Assembly: GCF_001905385.1 (NCBI RefSeq)
Contig: NZ_LIPF01000016.1
Coordinates: 1 to 64,000, forward strand
Direction of reading: 5' to 3'
Source: Streptomyces sp. CB02414
Lineage (GTDB): Bacteria > Actinomycetota > Actinomycetes > Streptomycetales > Streptomycetaceae
Length of the DNA stretch: 64,000 nt
Shown: positions 35,651 through 43,378 of the stretch, piece after piece
Numbering within the stretch: position 1 is the first letter of the stretch
How the letters are laid out: each line of letters begins with the position of its first letter
Position numbers and translations under genes: made by a program
Notes under the pieces: generated by a model
Told to the model about the DNA's origin: nothing
Database searches by the model: none
Seen by the model: the letters and a program-made list of their open reading frames with translations, nothing else

Positions 35651-35694
35651 CGAGAGAGGCGCGAGAGACCGTTGAGTCTCTCGCGCCTCTCTCG
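35651..35694 (-). terminator. Long stem-loop after rep-like pair A
   Basis: CGAGAGAGGCGCGAGAGAC (35651-35669) pairs perfectly with 35676-35694, with a 6-base loop. It lies 15 bases past the stop of the 35709 gene. Strong intrinsic terminator candidate. Confidence 0.75.
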
Positions 35695-35708
35695 ACTGGT
35701 GCGCTTGC

Positions 35709-36026
35709 TCAGCCGGTCGGTCGGTTCAGCAGGGGAACCACGACCTGACGCGCAGTTGCCGCCTCGCCCAGACGGAAGAACTTCACCTGCCCCATGGTGT
35801 GGGTGCACTCCAGGTAGCCGGCCGCCTCGAGCTCGCGCCGTGCCCGGGAGAAGTGCGGTGCGGGTACGCCGATCAGCTCGGCCAGCTCGGCCGCGGTGCG
35901 CTCGACGCTGTTGTCCAGGCCGCCCAGGATCGCGTAGGTCATCAGCACGTTCTGCTTCAGGTGCGAGAGATCGCTTATGCGCGCCTGCAGGGCTTCGAGC
36001 TCTGGGTATGGACTGTTGCGTGCCAT
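35709..36026 (-). CDS. Small winged-helix protein, module A rep-like gene 2
   Basis: The 105-residue protein has a winged helix: TAAELAELIGVPAPHFSRAR, RELEAAGYLECTHTMGQVKF. It starts 2 bases after the stop of the 36029 gene, so the two are one operon. It is a clear paralogue of the 38430 gene (SRxRxELxxAGxLE shared). The pair plus upstream repeats resembles two-gene replication loci (rep1/rep2 with iterons) known from Streptomyces plasmids. Family assignment is inference from arrangement. Confidence 0.75.
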   Translation of the reverse strand: MARNSPYPELEALQARISDLSHLKQNVLMTYAILGGLDNSVERTAAELAELIGVPAPHFSRARRELEAAGYLECTHTMGQVKFFRLGEAATARQVVVPLLNRPTG

Positions 36027-36028
36027 GG

Positions 36029-36514
36029 TCAGGCCCTTCGTCGCTGCGCCGGACGGCCCGGCAGGGTCGGCAGGTGGTAGGCGGCTGCCTCTTCAGATTG
36101 TTCCCGTCCGGAGAGACTGGAGACGATGTGCGGAGTCACCCGGTACTTGATGGTCCGGCCGATCACATCGGCCACCAGGAGCATCTTGTGCTCGGCGAGC
36201 TTCTTGGCCATCCTCCTCGTCGCCTGCGGGGTCAGTCCGAGGAAGTCGGCGGCCTCCACTGCTGTGGCACCACCCTTCCCGTTGTACGTCATGATCCCGC
36301 AGTAGAAGAACAGCCGAAACTCGTTACCGGTGATTCCTGAATCCGCCGCGAGCATGGCGAGGACTCGTTCGAAGCTGAACTGCCCGTGCCGTCCGCCGAA
36401 GGCGTAGGACCGGCGTGGGGCGCCCTCGTCCTCTGGTTCCAGCAGCTCGTGGACCTCACCAGTCGCGGTGTTGACCAGCGCACGGCTGCGTCCACTGCGC
36501 CCCTGATTTGGCAC
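36029..36514 (-). CDS. Winged-helix protein, module A rep-like gene 1
   Basis: The 161-residue protein begins at GTG 36514. It contains SYAFGGRHGQFSFERVLAML, a winged-helix region (ATAVEAADFLGLTPQATRRM) and a GRTIKYRVTPHI strand. The same order (YAF-G, REFR, GRT..YRxTP) occurs in the 38753 gene, so they are paralogues. The upstream 300 bases hold repeated hairpins. Together they look like a plasmid replication initiator, though no catalytic domain is visible. Confidence 0.75.
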   Translation of the reverse strand: MPNQGRSGRSRALVNTATGEVHELLEPEDEGAPRRSYAFGGRHGQFSFERVLAMLAADSGITGNEFRLFFYCGIMTYNGKGGATAVEAADFLGLTPQATRRMAKKLAEHKMLLVADVIGRTIKYRVTPHIVSSLSGREQSEEAAAYHLPTLPGRPAQRRRA

Positions 36515-36559
36515 TTGCGACCCCTGACCTGGGCTTTGTCTCTGACACCGGCGACATTA

Positions 36560-36850
36560 CCACTGGCGACATGTCGTGTGGGGTAACCGAAGGAACCCGG
36601 CGTTTCCTTCACATACCCGTACCGACATGTCGCTGAGGGTCGTCGAAGGAATCCTGAGGTTCCTTCGACGACCTACTGCGTCATGTCGCCATAGGTCGTC
36701 GAGGGAACCGCCCAGTTCCCTCGATGACCACTGACGACATGACCACTGACGACATGTATCGGCATCCTAGAGTGCTCATATCGGCATCTCAGAGTGCCGA
36801 TATGAGCATCCCAGGATGCCGATATCGGCATCCCTCGGTACCGATCCACC
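36560..36850. other. Repeat-rich candidate replication origin, module A
   Basis: Two hairpins share arms: GGTCGTCGAAGGAA at 36638-36651 with 36660-36673, and GGTCGTCGAGGGAA at 36694-36707 with 36716-36729. GACATGTCG-type words separate them. Next come CATATCGGCA/TGCCGATATG (36777-36804) and a perfect palindrome GATGCCGATATCGGCATC (36815-36832). It lies directly upstream of the rep-like pair. Confidence 0.6.
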
Positions 36851-37228
36851 AGGTGTTTCCGCAGGTCAAAGCGTCGCGGAGGCTACGCACTCTCCATACA
36901 GGGGAAGGAACCCTGCAAAGGAACCCTCCGTACGGGATGCCCTGCGGTACTCGCGCAAGCGCTCCGTTCCTCGGGGTGCCCCTCTGCCCGTAGGTTCTCC
37001 TCAGCTCGGTGCCACTTTCCGAGCTCGGCGGTTACACAGCGTGGCTGAGGTTCGGGGTGGGTTCTCAGGCATACGCGCGCCGGCTCGGGAGTCTGCAGGT
37101 ATCGCCCTGGCTGGCTTTCGCTGGCTGAGGGTGTCTGAGCGCGATGGTTGGCAACGCAAGGCAGTGGTCGGGAAAGCCGGGAAGCCCGCCCGGCGTACTT
37201 CTGGAGTCCGTCGCTAGGCTCCGGGTCC
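36851..37228. other. Gene-free stretch
   Basis: About 380 bases between the repeat region and the next gene. I see no convincing frame, repeat or RNA gene. Confidence 0.45.
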
Positions 37229-37594
37229 ATGATCAGTCATACGGGGTTCACCTGCGGGTGCTGCGGGGCCCGTCATCCGGAGCTGCCGATGAACTACACG
37301 GCCGTTGCTCCCGCTGTGTGGGATCCGGCTTTCGCCGATGCCGACGACTGCCTGCTGACCGCGGATCAGTGTGTGGTCCTCGGTCAGCACTACTTCGTCA
37401 AAGGTCTGATCGAGATACCCGTCAGCGGCAGTGACGAGGTGTTCTCCTGGGGGGTCTGGGTCTCGCTCAGCCGAGAGAGCTTCTCCCGGGCCTGGGATCT
37501 GTGGGACAGGCCCGGCCGTGAGTCCGAGGAGCCGTACTTCGGCTCGCGTCGGCCGTACTCCACGCCCGCAACGGCGAGCAGCAGTAATGGCTGA
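37229..37594 (+). CDS. DUF2199-type protein, shortened
   Basis: The 121-residue protein begins MISHTGFTCGCCGARHPELP, the Cys motif of DUF2199. ADDCLLTADQCVVLGQHYFV and GVWVSLSRESFSRAWDLWDR continue the family pattern. After EEPYFG the family normally has a Trp-containing tail; here the sequence diverges and ends at SSSNG, suggesting a frameshift or rearrangement. The stop overlaps the next gene by 8 bases. Confidence 0.65.
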   Translation: MISHTGFTCGCCGARHPELPMNYTAVAPAVWDPAFADADDCLLTADQCVVLGQHYFVKGLIEIPVSGSDEVFSWGVWVSLSRESFSRAWDLWDRPGRESEEPYFGSRRPYSTPATASSSNG

Positions 37595-38249
37595 CCGGCC
37601 CGTATCGTCCGTCCCGGTCGCGCCCGCCGGCCTGAGCCGCAGAGCCCAGTGGTTCATCGAGACGGAAGGCGTCCGCGTCTGCCGGCGGGACGTCGCACGA
37701 CACCGCGACGTATGGCTGGGGCACGGGATTCCTGTCGCGGAGATCGACCGAGCCGCTGCCTTCCAGGACCGCTGGGGCGGCCTCGCCCTGCCACCGGCTC
37801 CGTTCTACGAGGGCGGTCCGCGCGTCTTGGCCGCCGGCTGTCCCTCGGGGACGCCTACGCAAGGCTGGTCGTTCCGGGCAGGGGACTGCCGGGTGTCCAT
37901 GGCTTACGGATTCATGATCGGCCCCGACGGTGCGTTCGGCATCGACGCCGACCGCTGGACACCCCTGCATGCCAGCACAGACGGATGGGTGGAAGCCCTG
38001 GCCCTCGCCGCCCATGCCCGCCGGTGGGCCACGACCGTCACGAGGGTCAAGCGCGAGGCCGTCGACTCACTGGATCTCGGCGGATTCGAGCCGGTCCCCG
38101 AAGTACAAGGAGTGACCGACACCTGGTGGCGGGGCAAGGACTCCCTCATCGCCGTGTACCGGGGTGAGGCCGAGGGCCTTGACGCTCCGCAATGCCTCGA
38201 AGCGCACGTCTACAGCGGCCTCGACGAGTGGGGCCTCTACGGCGGCTGA
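37587..38249 (+). CDS. Hypothetical protein, possible SUKH-like
   Basis: The 220-residue protein starts at ATG 37587, overlapping the DUF2199-type gene. It holds WGGLALPPAPFYEGGPRVLA, WSFRAGDCRVSMAYGFMIGP, DGAFGIDADRWTPLHASTDG and LEAHVYSGLDEWGLYGG. The GxDGxxGID-like strand and Trp-rich spacing resemble SUKH/YobK-type immunity folds. I cannot assign the family firmly. No partner toxin is present. Confidence 0.65.
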   Translation: MADRPVSSVPVAPAGLSRRAQWFIETEGVRVCRRDVARHRDVWLGHGIPVAEIDRAAAFQDRWGGLALPPAPFYEGGPRVLAAGCPSGTPTQGWSFRAGDCRVSMAYGFMIGPDGAFGIDADRWTPLHASTDGWVEALALAAHARRWATTVTRVKREAVDSLDLGGFEPVPEVQGVTDTWWRGKDSLIAVYRGEAEGLDAPQCLEAHVYSGLDEWGLYGG

Positions 38250-38316
38250 CCCACGGGCACCGGACCTGGGCACCTGTGACCTGCTGGACAGCCGATCCAA
38301 GCTGCTCCCGGCACCG

Positions 38317-38337
38317 GATTATCACGCCGTGATACTT
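38317..38337. repeat. parS-like palindrome, copy 4 (imperfect)
   Basis: GATTATCACGCCGTGATA then CTT; one base differs from the perfect palindrome. It is followed 51 bases later by a GATCCGACTC palindrome, as at 35484. Confidence 0.7.
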
Positions 38338-38387
38338 GCCTGCCGCGGTAGATACGTGAAGTCCCCGCTGCTTCACTCATGGAGAAA

Positions 38388-38411
38388 CGATCCGACTCCA
38401 GAGTCGGATCG
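38388..38411. repeat. GATCCGACTC palindrome (rep module B)
   Basis: CGATCCGACTC and GAGTCGGATCG around CA. The core matches the iterons at 39397 and the palindrome at 35552. Confidence 0.8.
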
Positions 38412-38429
38412 CCTCACGGCATCGCCCCT

Positions 38430-38753
38430 TCAGCTGCCGACGGCTCGCAGGTGACGTCCGGCCTGACCTCGGTCCTCGAACAGTGCCGGGTTGAGCCGGT
38501 AGTGCTTGGCGCTTCCCACACTGCCGGTCACCTCCAGCCAGCCCGCCTCGAGCAGTTCCTTGCGGGTCCGGGAGAGCACCGGTGGCGTCATGCCCGCCGT
38601 GGCGGCCAGCGTGCTGGCCTTGATCATCACCGTTCCGTCGGGACGCTGCTCCGAGGACGCGTAGAGCATGACGACGATGCGCTGGTTCGGGCTGAGGACC
38701 CGCCCGGTCTTCTTCAGCAGGTACTGCACGTCTGCCGCGTCGTGAATCCTCAT
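38430..38753 (-). CDS. Small winged-helix protein, module B rep-like gene 2
   Basis: The 107-residue protein begins MRIHDAADVQYLLKKTGRVL. The winged helix is IKASTLAATAGMTPPVLSRT, RKELLEAGWLEVTGSVGSAK. Its ATG overlaps the stop of the 38753 gene (ATGA). It is the paralogue of the 35709 gene. Probably a replication or copy-control protein of the second rep-like module. Confidence 0.75.
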   Translation of the reverse strand: MRIHDAADVQYLLKKTGRVLSPNQRIVVMLYASSEQRPDGTVMIKASTLAATAGMTPPVLSRTRKELLEAGWLEVTGSVGSAKHYRLNPALFEDRGQAGRHLRAVGS

Positions 38754-39232
38754 CAGGCCTCGCCCTTCTTCCCACGCCGACGGACACGGGGCTCGCGCAC
38801 CTTGGTCTCCGGAGGGTTCCAGTCCTTCACGGCCTCGCGGTGGGCGAAGCCGGTACCGATGAATGCAAGGTAGGGCGTGCACCTGTAGAAGGTGGTCCGC
38901 CCGAGCCCGCCCGCCTCGACAAGCAGCCGAGCCCGCTTGAGCACTTTCACCGCTCTCGACAGAGCATCAGGGCTCATGCCCAATTCCTCAGCGATGGCGG
39001 AGCCCGTACGCATGACGGCTTCCTCGCTCGTCTCCGTGGCGAACCAGTACCAGACGAGGACGCGAAACTCCCGGTCGGTCAGACCCGAGGCCGCCGAGGC
39101 GAGTTCCCGGCCCTTGCGGATGCCCACGTTGATGTGAGCCCCGTCGAACGCGTAGTTGGCGCGGTGTACCTCCTCGAACTCTCCCGTGTCCTGATCGACC
39201 AGGGCGAGGATCTTTCGCGCCTGCTCTGCCAT
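38753..39232 (-). CDS. Winged-helix protein, module B rep-like gene 1
   Basis: The 159-residue protein starts MAEQARKILALVDQDTGEFE. It has a YAFDG segment, the LTDREFRVLVWYWF strand, a winged helix (GSAIAEELGMSPDALSRAVK) and GRTTFYRCTPYLAF. These align with the 36029 gene. It is directly downstream of five iterons. Likely the initiator of module B, by arrangement; biochemical function not shown. Confidence 0.75.
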   Translation of the reverse strand: MAEQARKILALVDQDTGEFEEVHRANYAFDGAHINVGIRKGRELASAASGLTDREFRVLVWYWFATETSEEAVMRTGSAIAEELGMSPDALSRAVKVLKRARLLVEAGGLGRTTFYRCTPYLAFIGTGFAHREAVKDWNPPETKVREPRVRRRGKKGEA

Positions 39233-39396
39233 GTGGGGGCCGTCCCTGCACGTCGGTATGGGGGCGGTAGGCGATCAGCCTTTGGGGAACGGATCACTTA
39301 CCGGGAAGAGCATTACCACATTGCTAAGCGATCCCGCTGCTCAGTCGGATCGGTGTGCGATGTGCACAGAGGGCGAGTGTGTGCACATAGCTAAGT

Positions 39397-39504
39397 GATC
39401 CGACTCCAGAGTCGGGTCAATCCGATCCTGGAGTCGGGTTGACCCGACTCTGGAATCGGGTAACCCGACTCCAGGATCGGCATACCCGATCCTGGAGTCG
39501 GATC
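39397..39504. repeat. Five tandem 21-22 bp iterons (module B)
   Basis: Units begin at 39397, 39419, 39441, 39462 and 39483. Each has the palindromic core CCGA(C/T)(T/C)C..G(A/G)(A/G)TCGG. They lie 164-271 bases upstream of the rep-like gene pair of module B. A degenerate unit at about 39328 may be a sixth. Confidence 0.85.
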
Positions 39505-39559
39505 GCCAAACGCGATTCCGCAGGTCAGAGGCGTCTTCGGGGCTACGCTCTCTTCATGC

Positions 39560-39841
39560 ATGAAAGTGCCCAAGGTCTCGCATCCGTCGGGGCCCCTCAT
39601 GCCCGTCGGGACCTCCGGTCCTCGCGCGTGTCGCACACGGGCCGTCATTGACGCGCGGGTCGATCGGGGCTCAGCTGGCATAGCAGCAGGAAGGCGTGGC
39701 TGGTCAGGTCTGTGGCTGAGGTGGCACACGCGCGCCTGGACGGTCGGCGCCCTCGCCGTCGTGGCGGGCTGGTTCGTGGCTGGGGTGTTCATGTGGTTCG
39801 GGGCGGGACTTCGACGACAGCACTGGGTACTCACCCACTGA
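39560..39841 (+). CDS. Possible small single-pass membrane protein
   Basis: The 93-residue frame has one membrane helix (VGALAVVAGWFVAGVFMWFG, about residue 62) and a short C-terminus (RRQHWVLTH). The N-terminal half looks poorly conserved and no strong ribosome site is present. It follows the iteron array. It may be chance, but the helix and stop make a small gene plausible. Confidence 0.3.
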   Translation: MKVPKVSHPSGPLMPVGTSGPRACRTRAVIDARVDRGSAGIAAGRRGWSGLWLRWHTRAWTVGALAVVAGWFVAGVFMWFGAGLRRQHWVLTH

Positions 39842-40122
39842 GGCAACAACGGCCGGGACCCTGTGAGTACTGAGGGAGTTCTGGACGTGTGGCAGTCTGC
39901 GTCGATGACTGACCTCGTACGCGCCTGGGAACGCGTCGATGCCTGCCTGGCTACTGAAGGGTCTCCTCGGGGGGCGGGTGGGTGCACTGGTCAGTGTGAA
40001 GTTGATCTACTTGGACACCACCAAGGCCGACTGAGCGTCTACATCAGCGTCACGTCGTTGAGGCCGGGAGTCACCGCGCGGTGATTCCCGGCCCATCCCT
40101 GTTGTGAGAACGGTGTCCTCAG

Positions 40123-40251
40123 TTGAACCTTCGAGCCCGGCTGCGTACCAGCCTCCTCGCCCACGCTGCCCAAGACATACCCGCAGCACGCCGCGCCGAA
40201 GCCGCCTGCACCGCGGTCTCCGCACTCGTCCCCGCTCAGGAGTGCTGGTAG
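40123..40251 (+). CDS. Possible 42-residue ORF before a secreted protein
   Basis: A TTG-initiated frame reads LRTSLLAHAAQDIPAARRAE. Its stop (40249-40251) lies 2 bases before the GTG of the following gene, compatible with coupling. No family is recognised. Confidence 0.25.
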   Translation: MNLRARLRTSLLAHAAQDIPAARRAEAACTAVSALVPAQECW

Positions 40252-40253
40252 AC

Positions 40254-40946
40254 GTGCGAACGACAGTCATCGACCGCCTGACGAGCAGCCCCGTCGCCGC
40301 ACTTCTGGCCCTGGCCGGAGTCGCCGCCGGCGTCCTGGTCGGCCACGGCGGCCTCGATACGGTGGTCGGCTGCGGAATCCCCAGCGACAGCCACCCCTCC
40401 CGGACAGCGGAGGACTGGGTCGCCAACGCCGATCACGTCGTCGTGGCCACACCGACAGCCGAACAGGACACCAACCGGCGCAACTTCGCCAAGGGCCCCA
40501 TCCAGTACCGGACCGACCGAGCGGTGACCTTCCGCGCGGACAAGGTCCTCTGGTCGTCCCCAAGCCCCCGGCAGCAGATCGGGCAGGACTTCGACATGGT
40601 GAGCGCCGGCTGGAACGTCTACCGCGACAGCGGCAAGCGCACCAAGCGAACGACCGCTGCGGCTCCCCGCCTCGAACCCGGCCACACCTACCTCCTCGCC
40701 CTGCGATGGGCCTCCGGGCAGTGGGTAGTGCTCGGAGAAGGCGCCGCCGTCCCCTTCGACGACCAGACCGTCGGACAAGGAGAATGGTGCGGACGCACCT
40801 TGAGCAAGGAGGATGTCGCCCGCGGCGAACGCTTCTCCCGCAAGGACGATCACAGCCTCGAGAAGGCGGTACACGGCCAGGACGAACAGGCCGTCACCCG
40901 AGAACTCGAACGGGCCAGGACCGAATCGCGGGCAAGAGGACGCTGA
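40254..40946 (+). CDS. Probably exported hypothetical protein
   Basis: The 230-residue protein starts at GTG 40254 and opens with a signal-like segment (LTSSPVAALLALAGVAAGVL). The mature part contains DWVANADHVVVATPTAEQDT, HTYLLALRWASGQWVVLGEG and WCGRTLSKEDVARGERFS. A beta-sheet-rich fold is likely. The C-terminal 30 residues are highly charged. The family is not recognised; secretion is inferred from the N-terminus. Confidence 0.6.
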   Translation: MRTTVIDRLTSSPVAALLALAGVAAGVLVGHGGLDTVVGCGIPSDSHPSRTAEDWVANADHVVVATPTAEQDTNRRNFAKGPIQYRTDRAVTFRADKVLWSSPSPRQQIGQDFDMVSAGWNVYRDSGKRTKRTTAAAPRLEPGHTYLLALRWASGQWVVLGEGAAVPFDDQTVGQGEWCGRTLSKEDVARGERFSRKDDHSLEKAVHGQDEQAVTRELERARTESRARGR

Positions 40947-41180
40947 TACACGGGGACGATGCCCCTCAAGGCGGCTCCCTGGGGGTTGGCGCGGGACGCG
41001 GGAGGCTCAGGCCGAAGCAGCAGGGCGGCCCACGCCCCGCCATGGCCGCCCAGAAGACCGACGCGGTTGCGCACCGCGTACCCGGCGGGCCGCTCGCATG
41101 CCGCGCCGGCCCGCGAGCACGCGTCAGCCGCTACGTCGTCTGGTCGTCCGGTGCATGAACAGGGCCGTCATGATGGGGAC

Positions 41181-41750
41181 GTGGACTACAGCCTTGTCAT
41201 CGCGGCCGCCCAGGCCGCCGGCCCCTGCCCGGTCGGTGAAGAACCGGCGTGGGGCCGCCGCGTGCATGCCCTGACCGTCGACCTGCACCTGATCGCCCAG
41301 CAGGCGGCGCAGGACATCGACCGCCTGGAGAGTGCCTCGCGGTTCGTGGCGTTCCTGGAGGAGGTGGAGATCGAGGAGTCCAGCCGCCGGGGACTGCTCA
41401 CCCTGCGCTCTCCGGCCGGGGACACGGAGCACATCCGTACCGAGCAGCAGGAGACCGACCGCGGCCGCGACCTCATCGAGCGGGCCCGCGGCCTGCGGGG
41501 CCGGTGGGTGCTGGTCTTCCGGTACAACGAGAAAGCCTCCGCGACCAAGAGCGTACGCATGCTCGCCCACCTCATGGACCTGGGCGACGGCGCCATCGCC
41601 GTGAACCTGGCGAAGAAGATCCTCCTCGACGACGCCGGCGGCGCCGTCCCCCGGGCACAGGCCGCATGGTCGCAGGCGGGCCTGCCGGACTCCGGGGCCG
41701 TCTCCGTCGAGCAACTGCAGCGGGCACGCGCCGAACTGCGGGGCGAGTGA
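41181..41750 (+). CDS. Hypothetical soluble protein
   Basis: The 189-residue product begins VDYSLVIAAAQAAGPCPVGE after a GGGG ribosome site. DLHLIAQQAAQDIDRLESAS and GRWVLVFRYNEKASATKSVR are coherent helix/strand segments. No catalytic signature. Its 3' half overlaps on the other strand with a frame that looks like the disintegrated tail of the 42360 gene. Function unknown. Confidence 0.6.
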   Translation: MDYSLVIAAAQAAGPCPVGEEPAWGRRVHALTVDLHLIAQQAAQDIDRLESASRFVAFLEEVEIEESSRRGLLTLRSPAGDTEHIRTEQQETDRGRDLIERARGLRGRWVLVFRYNEKASATKSVRMLAHLMDLGDGAIAVNLAKKILLDDAGGAVPRAQAAWSQAGLPDSGAVSVEQLQRARAELRGE

Positions 41751-42360
41751 GCAACCTCCGGCGTGGTCTCCGCCGGTGACGAAGAGTTTCCTCCCCGGCT
41801 GCCGCCGCCTCAGGCAACGACGTCGCTGAAGCAAGTGGCGCGGGGCGTTGCACCGTCACATGCCTGGCTTTGTCGCCGACCGTTGGATCGTCCTCCAGCG
41901 CGGGGCGTCGCCAGCCGGGACGTGCGGAGACGCGAAGCGGGAAGGGTACTTGGAGGTGGCCTTCCCCTTCAGGGGCGTCCAGGACCCCGACCAGGAGCAC
42001 GAACCAATCGTGGACTGTATCGCCGTCCCAGAGCGCCTCCACCGCTGCCACACGGCCGGGAAGAGCGGCGGCCCGGGCTGTGAGCGAGGACAGGTCCAGC
42101 GGATCGGGTGGCGTGCGCTGTACGCGGTCTCCCAGAGCCTCGTATCGCGCGTGGACCACCCGCTCTGCTTCGTGCAGGCCGGCCCCGAGGGGGCGCAGCG
42201 CCTCCCAGACGGACCTGACGGCCGACAGCCGGCGGTCGCGCAGCACTTCGGCATCGACCTCACGGCGGGTCCGTTCGCCCAGGTGGGCCCACCAGCCGCT
42301 CACTGGACCACCAGCCGGGAACTCAGCGTGCGCGTCATGGGTTCGAACGTACGCAGCCAT
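41572..42360 (-). pseudogene. Hypothetical protein, probably truncated at its C-terminus
   Basis: Residues 1-150 look like a real protein (VSGWWAHLGERTRREVDAEV, RSVWEALRPLGAGLHEAERV, HDWFVLLVGVLDAPEGEGHL). From about 41900 downward the frame degenerates into Arg/Pro-rich sequence antisense to the 41181 gene. I infer loss of the original 3' end. Confidence 0.5.
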
Positions 42361-42418
42361 ACGCCGGGACCGCCACCGCGAACGAGTGGTGCAGGGAGTC
42401 CGCGTCGGGCTCAGCGCG

Positions 42419-43066
42419 TCACTTCCGCCAGAACAGGTGGTGTACCACCCCGCTCGGGCTGGGGACCACGTCGAGGTGGAAGCGGTCGGTCAGCTCGTCC
42501 GGGGACTCCCACAGGCGGGCACCGGAGCCAAGCGTGATCGATGGGTTCACCACCACGTGCAACGTGTCCACCAGGTCCGCCTCCAGGAAGGCGCGGATGG
42601 TCGTGGCGCCGCCACCGACGCGGACGTCCTTGCCCTGGGCCGCTTCCTTCGCCCTTTCCAGGATCTTGGCGCGGTCGCCGTCGACGAAATGGAAGGTGGT
42701 GTCCGACAAGGTGAAGGACGGGCGGGTGTGGTGGGTCATGACGAAGACCGGAGTGTGGAAGGGAGGCTCGTCGCCCCACCAGCCCTGCCACTCCTCGTTC
42801 TCCCAGGGGCCGCGCTGCGGGCCGAACTTGTTGCGGCCCATGGTCTCGGCGCCGATGTTGTGGTCGTAGTCGCGGATGAAGTAGTCGTCCAGTCCGCGGC
42901 TGCCGCCCGGCTCCGTTCGCATCTTCCAGCTGGCCGTGGCGCCGGCCCAGCTCATCAAGCTCATCGGATCGGCGTGGCCGAAGGGCCGCTCCAGGCTCTG
43001 CCCCTCGCCCGCGCCGAATCCGTCGCCCGAGACGGTGAAATTCTGGACCCGCAGCAACTGCGTCAT
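42419..43066 (-). CDS. RibD-type dihydrofolate reductase-like protein
   Basis: The 215-residue protein starts at ATG 43066. It has DDYFIRDYDHNIGAETMGRN, FVMTHHTRPSFTLSDTTFHF and the KDVRVGGGATTIRAFLEADL motif, which are diagnostic of the RibD C-terminal/DHFR-like fold. VVNPSITLGSGARLWES completes the NADPH-binding part. Likely an NADPH-dependent reductase of unknown substrate. It is a single gene. Confidence 0.88.
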   Translation of the reverse strand: MTQLLRVQNFTVSGDGFGAGEGQSLERPFGHADPMSLMSWAGATASWKMRTEPGGSRGLDDYFIRDYDHNIGAETMGRNKFGPQRGPWENEEWQGWWGDEPPFHTPVFVMTHHTRPSFTLSDTTFHFVDGDRAKILERAKEAAQGKDVRVGGGATTIRAFLEADLVDTLHVVVNPSITLGSGARLWESPDELTDRFHLDVVPSPSGVVHHLFWRK

Positions 43067-43378
43067 GGTGCTACCTGCTCCCGTCCGGTGATCTCTGATC
43101 ATCGCTGCCGGAAGGGTAGACCCGCGGACCCGGCAAAGGTCATCGCAGCCGTGCCCGCGGTACCTTCGTGGAGACAGGTTTGCCGGGTGCACACGCCAAC
43201 CTCCCCTGTCTGGGTTCGGCACTGCCGCCTGGAACGGGCGGGCCGCCTCCGCGCTGGCGGGGGCGCCCTGCGACCACGGTGGGTCACCGGTCGTTCTCGA
43301 TGCCGGCCAGGGCCCCATGCGACCCAAGCCGGCAGGCGCAGAGCCGTGTACTCCGGATCTGGTTCCGAGCCTGGAGCG
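43067..43378. other. Gene-free stretch
   Basis: About 310 bases upstream of the DHFR-like gene. No coherent gene, repeat or RNA is visible; it may hold the promoter of that gene. Confidence 0.45.

Noticed and set aside
39397..39504. CRISPR array
   Set aside because: The units are contiguous without unique spacers and no cas genes are present.
39391..39987. Minus-strand frame over the iteron region
   Set aside because: Its repeated PESG-like words merely translate the iterons.
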